This document shows, piece by piece, positions 22,013-34,576 of a stretch of DNA of 64,000 nucleotides; positions within the stretch are counted from its first letter, which is position 1, and every line of letters starts with the position of its first letter. Made by a program: the position numbers and the translations under genes. The notes beneath the pieces are model-generated. The model worked only from the letters and a program-made list of their open reading frames with translations, was not told where the DNA came from and did no database searches. Location of the stretch: assembly GCA_034440635.1 (NCBI GenBank), contig JAOTON010000897.1:1426001-1490000 (forward strand), read 5' to 3'. This stretch comes from Lepas anatifera. Its lineage: Eukaryota; Arthropoda; Thecostraca; Lepadidae.

Positions 22013-22400
22013 TGCTTTGAGTGAACATTCTCTCCGCAGGGACAAACGCGTGGGTTGTCATTCTAGGGGTTACTGCCTCCATAGGAGTGAGACAGGCCTT
22101 CCCTAGAGCTACAAGGGTCCTTCATTAGATAGCGCTACAATCACGACACACTCATTTAGCGTGCTGTTATGATGCAGGTAATAAGCCTAACTCCGACGAC
22201 CGAAGCTGCATAAGCCTTACCAAAATAGAGCGTAAATACAAATTAGAGACATATACTTGATCAATGTTACATGCCATTTATTCTGCTAACTTTCTTCTCA
22301 GCGTGAGATTTTTGGGGCCACTGGCTCGCAAATCTTACGAACCATATCTATATATACCCCTTGATGGAAAGTAGGGTTCGCCTTCGCAACTGCCTATCAA

Positions 22401-22484
22401 ATGGCGGCTGCCGGTGCTGACAACAGAGCTAGAGAGAAGTCGAGTAGTAGGGGAAGTGGGGGTCACGGAAAACGTAGCGATGGT
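22401..22484 (+). CDS. Possible first coding exon of a host gene
   Basis: An ATG in the context tcaaATGGCGGC opens 28 codons (MAAAGADNRAREKSSSRG...), then GGT is followed by GTGAGTTTT, a good splice-donor match. If unspliced, the frame stops four codons later. Alanine-rich starts with a Gly/Ser/Arg-rich segment are common in animal first exons, and the preceding ~100 bp contain a TATATATA. I do not recognise the protein and see no downstream exon on this strand in the window, so this is a weak inference. Confidence 0.25.
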
Positions 22485-22884
22485 GTGAGTTTTCGATGAC
22501 TTAATGAGCTTGTCTTGTTCCTATTTTGGCTGTAGAGATACTTCAGAAATTTATCTACCTCTGTGCAAGCCGCTATGTGTCTGTAATTATTATACCAAAA
22601 TTTGTGCAAAGTTTAGAAAAAAGTAGCAAAATTTCATTTCGCCCCACCTAATGGGGTAACATGGTCACCCCATGGGGAACGACGGACAAGGTGAAAAAAG
22701 TGATCGAACCAGGCCTTGAAGATTTCCATCTGCATCCACCCACTAGGCGACTGTCGACCGCCGCGGGGAAGGGGGCATTTCCTTATTTTTTCCGTCAAAG
22801 GGTCAAATGGGGTCATGCTTTTTCTGAATTTGTTTAATGACGGAGAATAAAAGTATCAAGAGCTGTCGTGGAGCTGTGCATAGG

Positions 22885-23745
22885 TTGATCCAGGATCACC
22901 GATCAGGGGGCGGAGCACCTTGTCGGGGGGGCGCCATCCGGGTCAGGGGTGGGTGCGCACCCAGGGGGGGCTGCGGGCCCCTAAACACTTTTGCTCCAAA
23001 GTGCAACTCCCATCCATGTGGAGCGCCGAAGTCGTCCATCGAGGGGAAGGATGAGCCTTCACCTGACTTTTTAGAGGCAGTGCTACACTGACTGCCGCCC
23101 CTGCACCCAACATGCCGCCCCCACATTGACTTTGCTGCCCCTGCACCCACCGCCCACCGGCCCCTAAAAAAATTCAATAGGTCTGTGGAGCAAACAATTC
23201 ACCGCTCTCACCCCCCTCCAAAGATGCGAAAATTGACTGCCCTTTGGGTGAACAAGTGCGCCCCCGGATGCAAAATGCCGCCCCCTCCACTGGCCTGGTG
23301 TCACTTCTCGTCACCCGCCCTCCCCAAATAATCCTGGGTGCGCGCCTGCTATGGGGTGCCACTTTTGGAACGCCAAACATATCAGGTGGGTGCCAGATCC
23401 TCTCGCAGGGCTAAGAACGCCCCTCACTCGCTCCTGAGGGGAGGGGTTGGAAGCGACACTTTAGGGGGCCCATCAATCTCTCAGGGGGCACCGTGACATT
23501 TCAGGGGGCGCTGAGGGTCAGGGGCGTAGCAAAGGGGGGAGGCGGCACGGACAGCGCCCCCCCTCTGAGGGCCCGAAGGGCCCTCCTGAGGACACGATTC
23601 TGTAACAAGCAGGGTACTTTTTAGCCATCAGGGCCTTTTGGTGCTGTCGCAGGGGCCCTTTTCGGGGCGACACCCGCCCCCTGAGCGAAATCCTGGCTAC
23701 GCCCCTGCTGAGAGTCGAGGGGTATAGCTGCCCCTGGATGACCCC
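22885..23745 (+). repeat. G-rich 'gggggcgcc' repeat, copy 1
   Basis: It begins near gttgatccaggatc and is dense in cagggggcgcc words. It shares ordered blocks with 52.34-52.79 kb: atcaggtgggtgcca, ggaagcgacat, cgtgacatttcagggggcg, gagggtcga. It is probably a MITE family with ends like GGCTGATCCAGG. A smaller hAT MITE at 23519-23707 has inserted in it. No genuine ORF is present. Confidence 0.65.
23519..23707 (+). mobile_element. hAT-like MITE, 189 bp
   Basis: The 12-bp termini CAGGGGCGTAGC and GCTACGCCCCTG are perfect inverted repeats. The flanking 8-mers are CTGAGGGT (23511-23518) and CTGAGAGT (23708-23715), one mismatch. The related repeat at 52.72 kb reads GCGCCGAGGGTCGA with no insert, giving an empty site. 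Non-coding. Confidence 0.9.
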
Positions 23746-24800
23746 CAAATTTAATTATGTGTTCTCCAGCATTTCGGGCTCTATTTCCCCCAAACCGTCA
23801 GCTCTTATTTATTTAAGCTTATATTACATACAATTCAATATGCTCTTGTGCAGGGTAACATGGACACCATTGCCATCTTGCCCCACGCCTGGTGTCCGTC
23901 TTACCCCACTTTGCTCTTCCTAAACAAACTTGGATATGAAGCGGACGCCATTGCGACTACACAGTCAGCGACTGCGGTGAACAAAATGTAACATCTTGAA
24001 GAGCCATATTACGTAATATCAATAAAGTATCTATAGAAACATCCACGTAATGACCGTACGAATTAGATTGTAAAACAGCACATGAGTTGCAGTTTTTACT
24101 GTTGTGAAAATTACATAAAAACAAGAGAACTTACCGGACCCAACGCTGCTCTGCGACCGACCTGGGCTAAAAGGAAGGGTATTACATGCTTTTCCCGGCC
24201 GTGGCACTGTTAGTTCGTCCCAAACAGGGGGTGTCCGTCTTACCCACGGTGTCCATGACCCCCCACTTTCCCCTACCAAGCGCATGCTCGCGACGTGGAT
24301 TTTCGGTAGCCTCCGGCACCAGACGCTGTGGGCCACCTGACTAGCGTTTGGCACCAGACGCTTAACCTCCGGCACCAGACGCTGTAGGCCACCTGACTAG
24401 CGTTTGAGCTGCCGCCGGCGCGGCCAGCGGAAGGCCTGCAAACGGAGGTCCACCAGGAAGTGTGTGGAGTACAGGTAAAGTACAATAGAGAGAACCTGGG
24501 GCGGGGCGTGTGGGGGAAGGGTCAGCCCTGGTCCTACAACTTCTGCCATCACAAAACATTTTCTGACCCAAAAGTAATAATGGCTCAATTTGCAGCATTT
24601 GTGGGATCGGCTAAGGTAAAATTTGGCATATATGTTCCTTTGCAGCTTCTTTGTAGAGGGTACTACAAACCAGCGGCGGCGCCACGGCTTTGCGTCAGAA
24701 AAAGTCCGGGCCCCCGAGCTGGTCTAAGGCCCCTCAGATGAACTAAGCGACACCTAAGTCTGTCTTTCACAGAGGGAATGTGATTTAGTGTTGGGCCACG
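23746..24800. other. Unassigned sequence with a small tandem duplication
   Basis: A 56-bp unit (cctccggcaccagacgctgt...) is present twice at 24310-24420. Reading frames through it are repeat by-products. The segment near 24672-24740 echoes words of the hAT-like interior (gagctggtctaaggccc). No gene is recognised. Confidence 0.45.
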
Positions 24801-25150
24801 CTCTTACCTTAATGAGCGCAGTGGAGAGGGGTCTGGCGTCAACGTGCAGTGGAGGGGTCCTAAAATTCCCCCTGGGATTTCGGAAACCAAGAGGTTTAGA
24901 AAACCACCCGTTGGGGGGAGGGTGCGCCAGAGCGATGTTGATCTACGTTATAGCTAAGTTTTATTGACCTAGATCAGTATCATCAAGGTCAAACGAGGTC
25001 CTAAAGGTCACATATGGGCCGTACTGGAGGCCTATTGAGAAGTGCCACAATTATGCAGAAAAAGCCGGGAACACACTGAAAGTGGACTAAGGTCGTAGCA
25101 GAAAGGTCTCACATTATTATTTTGAAAGTTTGAGGTCATGTTCATTCAAG
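24800..25150 (+). repeat. AGGTCA-type repeat, uninterrupted copy
   Basis: It shares ordered blocks with 36.95-37.13 plus 37.97-38.16 kb: gcagtggagggg, cggaaac-aagggg, gatctacgttatag, cctattgagaa-tgcc, aattatg and catccaaggtc-like. It acts as the empty site for the TTAA element inserted at 37132. Confidence 0.65.
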
Positions 25151-25777
25151 GTCCCTGAACTATGATTAACATGACATACTCCCAATAATATAGGAGAGAG
25201 CGTCCTGATTGTGCACCCCTGCCTAATTGCGCCACTCGCTGTATCTCCCTTACCGCTGGTGTGATAGTCACAAAAATATTTTCATCGCAATTGGCAGTGC
25301 TAGATTTAACTGGCATGGTTATTTTTCCTGCACGAGAGTTGATTGAAGTCATTGTGTCAATTGTTTGAAAAATTAGATTAGTTCCCTTAACATATTTGGC
25401 ATGAAGAAATCATGTGTTTCTGCTCTTCATTACCCAAGGACCCTAGCGTGGGGTATTTTATCGTACTTTAGGAACATTTCGCTTTGTTTTGTGCATTCGC
25501 GCCTTTTTTGTAGCGTTAATGCTTTATAGTGCCAATTTTTTATCAGATGAGCATAAGTCCTATTGGTGCCTCTGCTGCAGCCCCAAATGCGCCAGGGTGG
25601 CGCATTTGGAACACCGATCAGTTTTGGATGTGTTACGATCAAGCGAGTTGTTGCGCTCATACAGTGGGGCATTCCAAAACAAATCGACCAAGCGATAACA
25701 CCCTACAACTCAGATTTTGGTGACCATTTCTCACCGAGGTTGTTCAGGGCGCCAATTAACGTGGTTATATATGTAAA
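25151..25777. other. No recognised feature
   Basis: This is AT-rich sequence with no gene, array or terminal repeat that I can support. Confidence 0.4.
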
Positions 25778-25882
25778 ATATATATTTTTAAATAAAATTT
25801 GTCAAAGCCGTTCCCAGTTTGGTTTGTGGAGTCGGAGTCTCACTGAGGTCATCAAGTGACTTGTCACGGAGACCCCGACCAG
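25778..25882 (-). repeat. 3'-end fragment of the A-tailed SINE family
   Basis: Read on the minus strand, the 52 bp from ggtcggggtctccgtgac to gactccgactcc match the SINE at 43.50-43.55 kb. A ggaac...acaaat-type segment and an A-rich tail follow. The tRNA-like part is absent, so this is probably a 5'-truncated insertion. Confidence 0.6.
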
Positions 25883-28800
25883 CTTCGTCCGTCCAGTGGT
25901 TTTCGGGTTATAGCCTCAGGCTGTTTTTGGACCCGATGAAATGAGACTAACCATGATATCTATATGAATTATAGATCCCTGGAATATTTAAGGCCTAAAT
26001 AAAAACATTGCTGGTGTCTAGGTGTAAAATTTGCTTTAAGTGATCAATTTTACTGGTGACCTAGGGTCAGGTCACGTGATTCGATAAAGGTGCCATTAAA
26101 AAGTGATATTTTATTTTGCTCAAAAATTGCATTCGGGGCGTTGGCGTTCCGTTGTGAAAAATTGGAAACAGGTTTTTCTCCAAGCTGTTTAAGGTAATTT
26201 TGAAATAAGTTATGCAAGTGCATCGTGATCAAGTATTGTATTGTATCCGTCCTAGCATCCCTCAATGGGCCTCTTATGGGAAGTATATTTTCAGGGATGA
26301 CTTAAAAAATACAATACCGCATAATCTAACTCATAATATAACGCAAATAATAACATCCTACGGTTTCATACGGTATTTATAGACATTTGCCGAATTTTAG
26401 TGTCTTTAATTTTTGCACACAAAAACACCCCAGCAGCGCCGATCAGACTGAAGCCCCCTGGTTTGAACAAACTATCCACCCCCCTTTATTGGGACCTGGG
26501 GTATGGGGCCTGTAAGCATCTACATGGTAGGTATAAGCCACCTTTGCCTTTGTGGGGGTGGCGGGTAAAAAAAACCCCTTCACCCTCTAACTGGAAAACT
26601 AATAGGAGCCAAGGAGACTATAATACCACCAAAAGCTTGTCAAATTCAACCAAGACCATATCAGTCAATTTTTGCTCTCTCAATGTCACTCAAGGTCAAT
26701 TTTCTGAAATGAGGTGAATTTACAAAACCTCGTTTGTCTCAGGAACCAAAATAGCTGGAAACATTTTCTGGACGCTACTCGAAAGCATTTGGAGTGATAA
26801 TCATGATTATCTCCGACTGACTGACTGACTTACTAATGATTTCTTATTAACCTTCAAGTCATGTCAAAAGCCAGGAAACTGCAAGTCACTGAATATCACG
26901 ATCCTTAGTAAATACTACAAGGCAAAAATATCGCGCAGGCTAGCTTTAGATGCTATTCGTCTCGCCTCGGACGAAGGCTAATGTGGCTCCAACCGCCATT
27001 GCGGGAGATTGTCTGCCATGCCCCATCTGGTCTGATGGAGAGGCCATTAACACCCACGCTGCGCCTGTACTCCCTGTCATTTGGAAAGTGTGCCTTTTGG
27101 GGATGGCTTTTATCGTAGCAAAATAGAAAAGCAACACACAACGAGACCTTTAATGTTTCAGTATCATGTGCTTAAGTTCCCACAGATTTGCACAGGAATG
27201 GGATGAAGAATCACTTCAAATAATTCAGCCTCAGTAACGAGTTCAAGCATGGCATCTTGCATTAATTAAGGCTCACTAGGTATTTGAAGTTATTGGTATA
27301 CCATCAGTATTTGAGCTTGACATCAAACTTTGCTCTGATTGCAAGGTGCCGAAGTAGATGTTTCAGAAGTGTGAGGTAGAATTTAATTTGCTCAGTTATC
27401 TAAAATATAGCTTAGTCGCTCAGAACATTAGATATGCTCTTATAATGCCAATCTTGAAATCGGCATTGGTATGTATGCACATGAACCCGTTTTCGTTTTA
27501 TCAAACTTGATTTTGTCACTTGCTATTCTATGCTTTGATCTGTTTCGAGTCAATTGGCAACAATTTTATCGAAAGTGATTAATATAATTGTGAATTGATG
27601 ATACAATCACATATAATGTACTAAAGTAGTAATTGATTGCTCATGGGCACAATCAACCCTCGAATTATTCTGCATTTTGCTTTCTTGCACCTTTACAAAC
27701 AGAGAGGAATGTATCGTAAGCTTCCCTCTGCAATTAACCCCTAATTGACGTAGGACCTCTCGGTAAAAACCAGCGTAGTGCTCGTCACGAGGTAATGATA
27801 TCGATTCCATTTTTGTGACCTTAGGTCACCAACTCTCTTTCTAGGTCAGGTTAAAGATATAATTTTTTCTGTCACTGCCAGGTTCACCACTATGGCTGCT
27901 ATTGGTAAGAATGTCTACTGTTTAAGGTATAAATAATTCAAGGCTTTGCAACACTATGGCAAAATAAATGTGGGTTTTACCCATTGCATTTTGATGATTT
28001 TGATCAAGGGCTGGGCCTGAATATATAATCCTAGTGTATTTGGTCCATTTAACTTCCCGGATTCGAGGAGGCAGGTCAATTAATATCTTGTCAACCCTCA
28101 ACATTGAGTTGTATTCTCATGAAAACAAATATAGGGTACAATCGGCAGAGACCCCATTAAGGTTGCCAAAGGTCACCAAAGGCTACAGGTTGGTAAAGGC
28201 CATAATAGGCCACCAAAGTTAACAGAAAGTCATATGAGATTATAGCATGCCTCACATATAAGCCATGTCGCAAGAAATGCAGCTCAAAACATAAGAAGCC
28301 GAATATCTGTGTTGCATGCTTCTGGAAATAGCGTCATAGCCCGGTGAAAAGATGTGAGTCTCAAGTAGCAGGATTATGTTTATGCATAACACAAATGACG
28401 ATGATGCACAGCTGGCAGGTCTAGCGTATAATTATCATTTAGCTTAGTTAAGTTCAGTTTAATTTCCAGCATCCTCCCAAACGGAATAAAATAGTTTCAT
28501 ATTCCTTCGTAATTTTCATTTGGATTTCATTGTCCACCAGAAAGGCAAAGTTTGAAATATTGTTCCATGTTTTCTCTAATGGTGTTTTCCTTAATTTATA
28601 AGTGAATAATAGTAATATGCATTCTTTGACTTCTAGTGACCTAGATATTGACCTGTCGCAAACATATGACTCACCGATTATTCTTTCCTACAGCTTTTCC
28701 ATGTCTTTGGTAGTTCGGATTGAACTGTTTCTGGAGTCGAGGAACAAGGGAAGGCTCTGCACTGCCCCTTCCAAAGTAAAGGCTAATGTGCAGCGGCCAA

Positions 28801-28900
28801 CATGCCCAAATTCGGGGCTGATTAAATATGTCTGAAATAGTTCATGGCTTCCTATGACTGCGAGTTCGGTACCAATAATTACCCGCACGACTTGTCCAGT
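25883..28900. other. Low-information AT-rich stretch
   Basis: No gene is supported. Scattered AGGTCA words occur, including a perfect TGACCTTAGGTCA at 27816-27828. The open frames are short and lack motifs. Confidence 0.45.
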
Positions 28901-28911
28901 AATACCAAACG

Positions 28912-29286
28912 TTACCTTACAGTTTTCCATTTGGAGTCCTGATATATAAATTTCACCAGGGTTGAGTGTTTTTCTTTTTTAAGTATTTGCTGTGTGATGT
29001 TCGCTCCTGTACGATACATAAAGCGCCGACGCCTTCTGAGTTCCACGCTGTTAAACTTGTGCTGGAGTTGACGGAGACGGAAGACCATCTCGCGAGCTCC
29101 GAAGCCTCCTCCCATGCCGTGCTTTACGGGCTGCAAGCGGTGGCGACGCTGAGCCACCATCGATCTACAGGGGTGACAGATAGGGCCATTCAGGAGAGCG
29201 GCCGCGTTACACCGGAAACGCCGTAAATTGGTGACGGCCCTCGTCCCGGCCCGGTCTACCCGTCCCAGCCGCGTCAGACTGGACAC
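28912..29286 (-). CDS. Uncertain GC-rich open segment, possible exon
   Basis: This is a GC-rich, CpG-containing island in AT-rich surroundings, open for ~125 codons on the minus strand. The first ATG in frame is at codon 43 (MVAQRRHRLQPVKHG). The peptide is Arg-rich (ELRRRRRFMYRTG) and could be a targeting-type N-terminus, but I recognise no family and the last ~20 codons look non-coding. It could equally be a 5' UTR/CpG island. Weak support. Confidence 0.15.
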   Translation of the reverse strand: MSSLTRLGRVDRAGTRAVTNLRRFRCNAAALLNGPICHPCRSMVAQRRHRLQPVKHGMGGGFGAREMVFRLRQLQHKFNSVELRRRRRFMYRTGANITQQILKKEKHSTLVKFIYQDSKWKTVR

Positions 29287-29698
29287 ACGCCGCCTTCTCC
29301 TTCAACTAGTTCGGTCGGGTTCACTGACCAACAGACAGTTAACCAAGTGTGGGTGATAATGTTCGTCTTCTCTAAGAACACACCAACTCGTGATGGATAA
29401 ACACTAGCGAGGGGTTGGGAAATCACATGCAACAATTTTCCAGCCCTGGAAGATGGTTTTGTAAATTGTTTATTGTTTATTTTTTATTGTGAATAATCAG
29501 CAACAGGTATGACACCTAATTATAGCTGGCCTCAAAAGCATAAAACATGGTGAGTATTTACAGTGGCATACACGCGATAAAATATCAACACGGATGAATG
29601 ACAGTAAAAAGGGCACGCGGTAAGGTAATCAAATGGTACAAGTGAAGAATATGAAATGAACTGGAAAAACACTTGCACTCCACCTACACTCACAAAAT
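29287..29698. other. Spacer left of the minisatellite
   Basis: Nothing is recognised here. The sequence becomes repeat-like at atgacctagataacatgag, the first degenerate monomer. Confidence 0.5.
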
Positions 29699-32600
29699 AT
29701 GACCTAGATAACATGAGGGTGGGTGTACGGTGGAGTCTCGGGTCGTTAGTAAGGCTGACCAGCGGCTTGGATGGGTGATAACATGAGGATGGGTGTACGG
29801 TGGAGTCTCGGGTCGTAAGGAAGTCTGACCGGCGGCATGGATGGGTGATAACATGAGAGTGGGTGTACGGTGGAGTCTCGGGTCGTAAGTAAGGCTGACC
29901 GGCGGCATGGATGGGTGATAACATGAGGATGGGTGTGCGGTGGAGTCTCGGGTCGTAAGTAAGGCTGACCAGCGGCTTGAGTATGGATGGGTGATAACAT
30001 GAGGGTGGGTGTACGGTGGAGTCTCGGGTCGTAAGTAAGGCTGACCGGCGGCATGGATGGGTGATAACATGAGGATGGGTGTACGGTGGAGTCTCGGGGG
30101 CTACGTAAGACTGACCGGCTGACCGGCGGCTTGAGTATGGATGGGTGATAACATGAGGGTGGGTGTACGGTGGAGTCTCGGGTCGTAAGTAAGGCTGACC
30201 AGCGGCATGGATGGGTGCTAACATGAGGATGGGTGTACGGTGGAGTGTCGGGTCGTAAGTAAGGCTGACCGGCGGCATGGATGGGTGCTAACATGAGGAT
30301 GGGTGTGCGGTGGAGTCTCGGGTCGTAAGTAAGGCTGACCGGCGGCATGGATGGGTGCTAACATGAGGATGGGTGTACGGTGGAGTCTCGGGTCGTAAGT
30401 AAAGCTGACCGGCGGCTTGGATGGGTGATAACATGAGGATGGGTGTGCGGTGGAGTCTCGGGTCGTAAGTAAGGCTGACCAGCGGCTTGAGTATGGATGG
30501 GTGATAACATGAGGGTGGGTGTACGGTGGAGTCTTGGGTCGTAAGTAAGGCTGACCGGCTGACCGGCGGCTTGAGTATAGATGGGTGATAACATGAGGAT
30601 GGGTGTACGGTGGGGTCTCGGGGGCTACGTAAGACTGACCGGCTGACCGGCGGCTTGAGTATGAATGGGTGATAACATGAGGATGGGTGTACAGTGGAGT
30701 CTCGGGTCGTAAGTAAGGCTGACCAGCGGCTTGAGTATGGATGGGTGATAACATGAGGATGGGTGTACGGTGGAGTCTCGGGTCGTAAGTAAGGCTGACC
30801 AGCGGCTTGAGTATGGATGGGTGATAATATGAGGTTGGGTGTACGGTGGAGTCTTGGGTCGTAAGTAAGGCTGACCGGCTGACCGGCGGCTTGAGTATAG
30901 ATGGGTGATAACATGAGGATGGGTGTACGGTGGGGTCTCGGGTCGTAAGTAAGGCTGACCAGCGGCTTGAGTATGGATGGGTGATAACATGAGGATGGGT
31001 GTACGGTGGGGTCTCGGCTCGGAAGTAAGGCTGACCGGCGGCATGGATGGGTGATAACATGAGGATGGGTGTACGGTGGAGTCTCGGGTCGTAAGTAAGG
31101 CTGACCAGCGGCTTGAGTATGGATGGGTGATAACATGAGGATGGGTGTACGGTGGGGTCTCGGCTCGTAAGTAAGGCTGACCGGCGGCATGGATGGGTGA
31201 TAAAATGAGGATGGGTGTACGGTGGAGTCTCGAGTCGTAAGTAAGGCTGACCGGCAGCATGGATGGGTGATAACATGAGGATGGGTGTACGGTGGAGTTT
31301 CGGGTGGTACGTAAGGCTGACCGGCTAACCGGCGGCTTAAGTATGGATGGGTGATAACATGAGGATGGGTGTACGATGGAGTCTCGGGTCGTAAGTAAGG
31401 CTGACCAGCGGCTTGAGTATGGATGGGTGATAACTTGAGGATGGGTGTACGGTGGAGTCTCGGGTCGTAAGTAAGGCTGACCAGCGGCTTGAGTATGGAT
31501 GGGTGATAATATGAGGTTGGGTGTACGGTGGAGTCCCGGGTCGTAAGTAAGGCTGACCGGCGGCATTAATGGGTGATAACATGAGGATGGGTGTACGGTA
31601 AAGTCTCGGGTCGTAAGTAAGGCTGACCGGCAGCATGGATGGGTGATAACATGAGGATGGGTGTACAGTGGAGTCTCGGGTCGTAAGTAAGGCTGACCGG
31701 CGGCATGGATGGGTGATAACATGAGGATGGGTGTACGGTGGAGTCTCGGGTCGTAAGTAAGGCTGACCAGCGGCTTGGATGGGTGATAACATGAGTATGG
31801 GTGTACAGTGGAGTCTCGGGTCGTAATTAAGTCTGACCGGCGGCTTGAGTATGGATGGGTGATAACATGAGGATGGGTGTACGGTGGAGTCTCGGGTCGT
31901 AAGTAACACTGACCAGCGGCATGGATGGGTGATAACATGAGGATGGGTGTACGGTGGAGTCCCGGGTCGTAAGTAAGGCTGACCGGCGGCATGGATCGGG
32001 GATAACATGAGGGTGGGTGTACGGTGGAGTCTCGGGTCGTAAGTAAGGCTGACCGGCGGCATGGATGGGTGATAACGTGAGGATGGGTGTACGGTGGAGT
32101 CTCAGGTCGTATGTAAGGCTGACAGGCGGTTTGAGTAAGGATGGGTGATAACATAAGGATGGGTGTACGGTGGAGTCTCGGGTCGTAAGTAAAGCTCACG
32201 GCGGCTTGTGAATGGATGGGTGATAACATGAGGAGGGTGTACGGTGGAGTCTTGGGTCGTAAGTAAGGCTGACCGGCGACATGGATGGGTGATAACATGA
32301 GGATGGGTGTACGATGGAGTCTCGGGTGGTGCGTAAGGCTGACCGGCTGACCGGCGGCTTGAGTATGGATGGGTGATAACATGAGGATGGGTGTACGGTG
32401 GAGTCTCGGGTCGTAGGTAAGGCTAACCGGCGGCTGGAGTATGGATGAGTGATAACATGAAGATGGGTGTACGGTGGACTCTCGGGTCGTAAGTAAGTCT
32501 GACCGGCGGCTTGAGTATGGATTGGTGATAACATGGGGATGGGTGTACGGTGGAGTCTTGGGTCGTAGGTAAGGCTGACCGGTGGCATGGATAGGTGATA

Positions 32601-34576
32601 ACATGAGGATGGGTGTACGGTGGAGCCTTGGGTCGTAAGTAAGGCTGACCAGCGGCTTGAGTATGGATGGGTGATAACATGAGGATGGGTGTACGGTGGA
32701 GTCTCGGATCGTAAGTAACGCTGACCAGCGGCATGGATGGGTGATAACATGAGGATGGGTGTACGGTGGAGTCCCGGGTCGTAAGGAAGTCTGACCGGCG
32801 GCATGGATGGGTGATAACATGAGGATGGGTGTACGGTGGAGTCTCGGGTCGTAAGTAAGGCTGACCGGCGGCATGGATCGGTGATAACATGAGGATGGGT
32901 GTACGGTGGAGTCTCGGGTCGTAAGTAAGGCTGACCGGCGGCTTGAGTATGGATGGGTGATAACATGAGGATTGGTGTACAGTGGAGTCTGGGGTCGTAA
33001 GTAAGGCTGACCGACGGCTTGAGTATGAATGGGTGATAACATGAGGATGGGTGTACGGTGGAGCCTCGGGTCGTAAGTAAGGCTGACCGGCGGCTTGAGT
33101 ATGGATGGGTGATAACATGAGGATGGGTGTACGGTGGAGCCTCGGGTCGTAAGTAAATCTGACCGGCGGCTTGAGTATGGATGGGTGATAACATGAGGAT
33201 TGGTGTACAGTGGAGTCTGGGGTCGTAAGTAAGGCTGACCGACGGCTTGAGTATGGATGGGTGATAACATGAGGATGGGTGTACGGTGGAGCCTCGGGTC
33301 GTAAGTAAGGCTGACCGGCGGCTTGAGTATGGATGGGTGATAACATGAGGATGGGTGTACAGTGGAGTCTCGGATCGTAAGTAACGCTGACCAGCGGCAT
33401 GGATGGGTGATAACATGAGGATGGGTGTACGGTGGAGTCTCGGATCGTAAGTAACGCTGACCAGCGGCATGGATGGGTGATAACATGAGGATGGGTGTAC
33501 GGTGGAGTCCCGGGTCGTAAGGAAGTCTGACCGGCGGCATGGATGGGTGATAACATGAGGATGGGTGTACGGTGGAGTCTCGGGTCGTAAGTAAGGCTGA
33601 CCGGCGGCATGGATCGGTGATAACATGAGGATGGGTGTACGGTGGAGTCTCGGGTCGTAAGTAAGGCTGACCGGCGGCTTGAGTATGGATGGGTGATAAC
33701 ATGAGGATTGGTGTACAGTGGAGTCTGGGGTCGTAAGTAAGGCTGACCGACGGCTTGAGTATGAATGGGTGATAACATGAGGATGGGTGTACGGTGGAGC
33801 CTCGGGTCGTAAGTAAGGCTGACCGGCGGCTTGAGTATGGATGGGTGATAACATGAGGATGGGTGTACGGTGGAGCCTCGGGTCGTAAGTAAATCTGACC
33901 GGCGGCTTGAGTATGGATGGGTGATAACATGAGGATTGGTGTACAGTGGAGTCTGGGGTCGTAAGTAAGGCTGACCGACGGCTTGAGTATGGATGGGTGA
34001 TAACATGAGGATGGGTGTACGGTGGAGCCTCGGGTCGTAAGTAAGGCTGACCGGCGGCTTGAGTATGGATGGGTGATAACATGAGGATGGGTGTACAGTG
34101 GAGTCTCGGATCGTAAGTAACGCTGACCAGCGGCATGGATGGGTGATAACATGAGGATGGGTGTACGGTGGAGTCCCGGGTCGTAAGGAAGTCTGACCGG
34201 CGGCATGGATGGGTGATAACATGAGGATGGGTGTACGGTGGAGTCCCGGGTCGTAAGTAAGGCTGACCGGCGGCATGGATCGGTGATAACATGAGGATGG
34301 GTGTACGGTGGAGTCTCGGGTCGTAAGTAAGGCTGACCGGCGGCTTGAGTATGGATGGGTGATAACATGAGAATTGGTGTACAGTGGAGTCTGGGGTCGT
34401 AAGTAAGGCTGACCGACGGCTTGAGTATGAATGGGTGATAACATGAGGATGGGTGTACGGTGGAGCCTCGGGTCGTAAGTAAAGGCTGACCGGCGGCTTG
34501 AGTATGGATGGGTGATAACATGAGGATGGGTGTACGGTGGAGCCTCGGGTCGTAAGTAAATCTGACCGGCGGCTTG
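29699..34576. repeat. Long minisatellite, ~65 units of about 70/76 bp
   Basis: The monomer begins gggtgataacatgaggatgg, passes through gtcgtaagtaaggctgacc, and ends in cggcatggat (70 bp) or cggcttgagtatggat (76 bp). Some units repeat ggctgaccggctgaccgg and are ~10 bp longer. The right third shows a higher-order repeat: the marker tggagtctgg recurs at 32983, 33211, 33719, 33947 and 34385, giving a 736 bp period and a 666 bp (one monomer shorter) variant. No unit has a stop in any minus-strand frame, which creates long artefactual open frames. Each unit carries GTAAGT on the plus strand. Confidence 0.95.
32700..34576. repeat. Higher-order repeat block of the minisatellite
   Basis: About ten monomers form a 736 bp block that is repeated nearly identically from ~32.70 to ~33.44 and ~33.44 to ~34.11 kb, with a shortened third copy. 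Variant markers (gtctggggtc, ccgacggc, gtcccgggtcgtaagg) keep their order in each block, so amplification here was recent and by multi-monomer steps. Confidence 0.8.

Noticed and set aside
30218..34521. Very long minus-strand open frames (up to ~1,298 codons) rich in Pro, His and Thr
   Set aside because: They lie entirely in the minisatellite, exist in all three minus frames at once and follow from a stop-free monomer. No start context or domain supports a protein.
29699..34576. CRISPR array
   Set aside because: Repeats are contiguous 70/76 bp monomers without unique spacers, and the DNA is eukaryotic.
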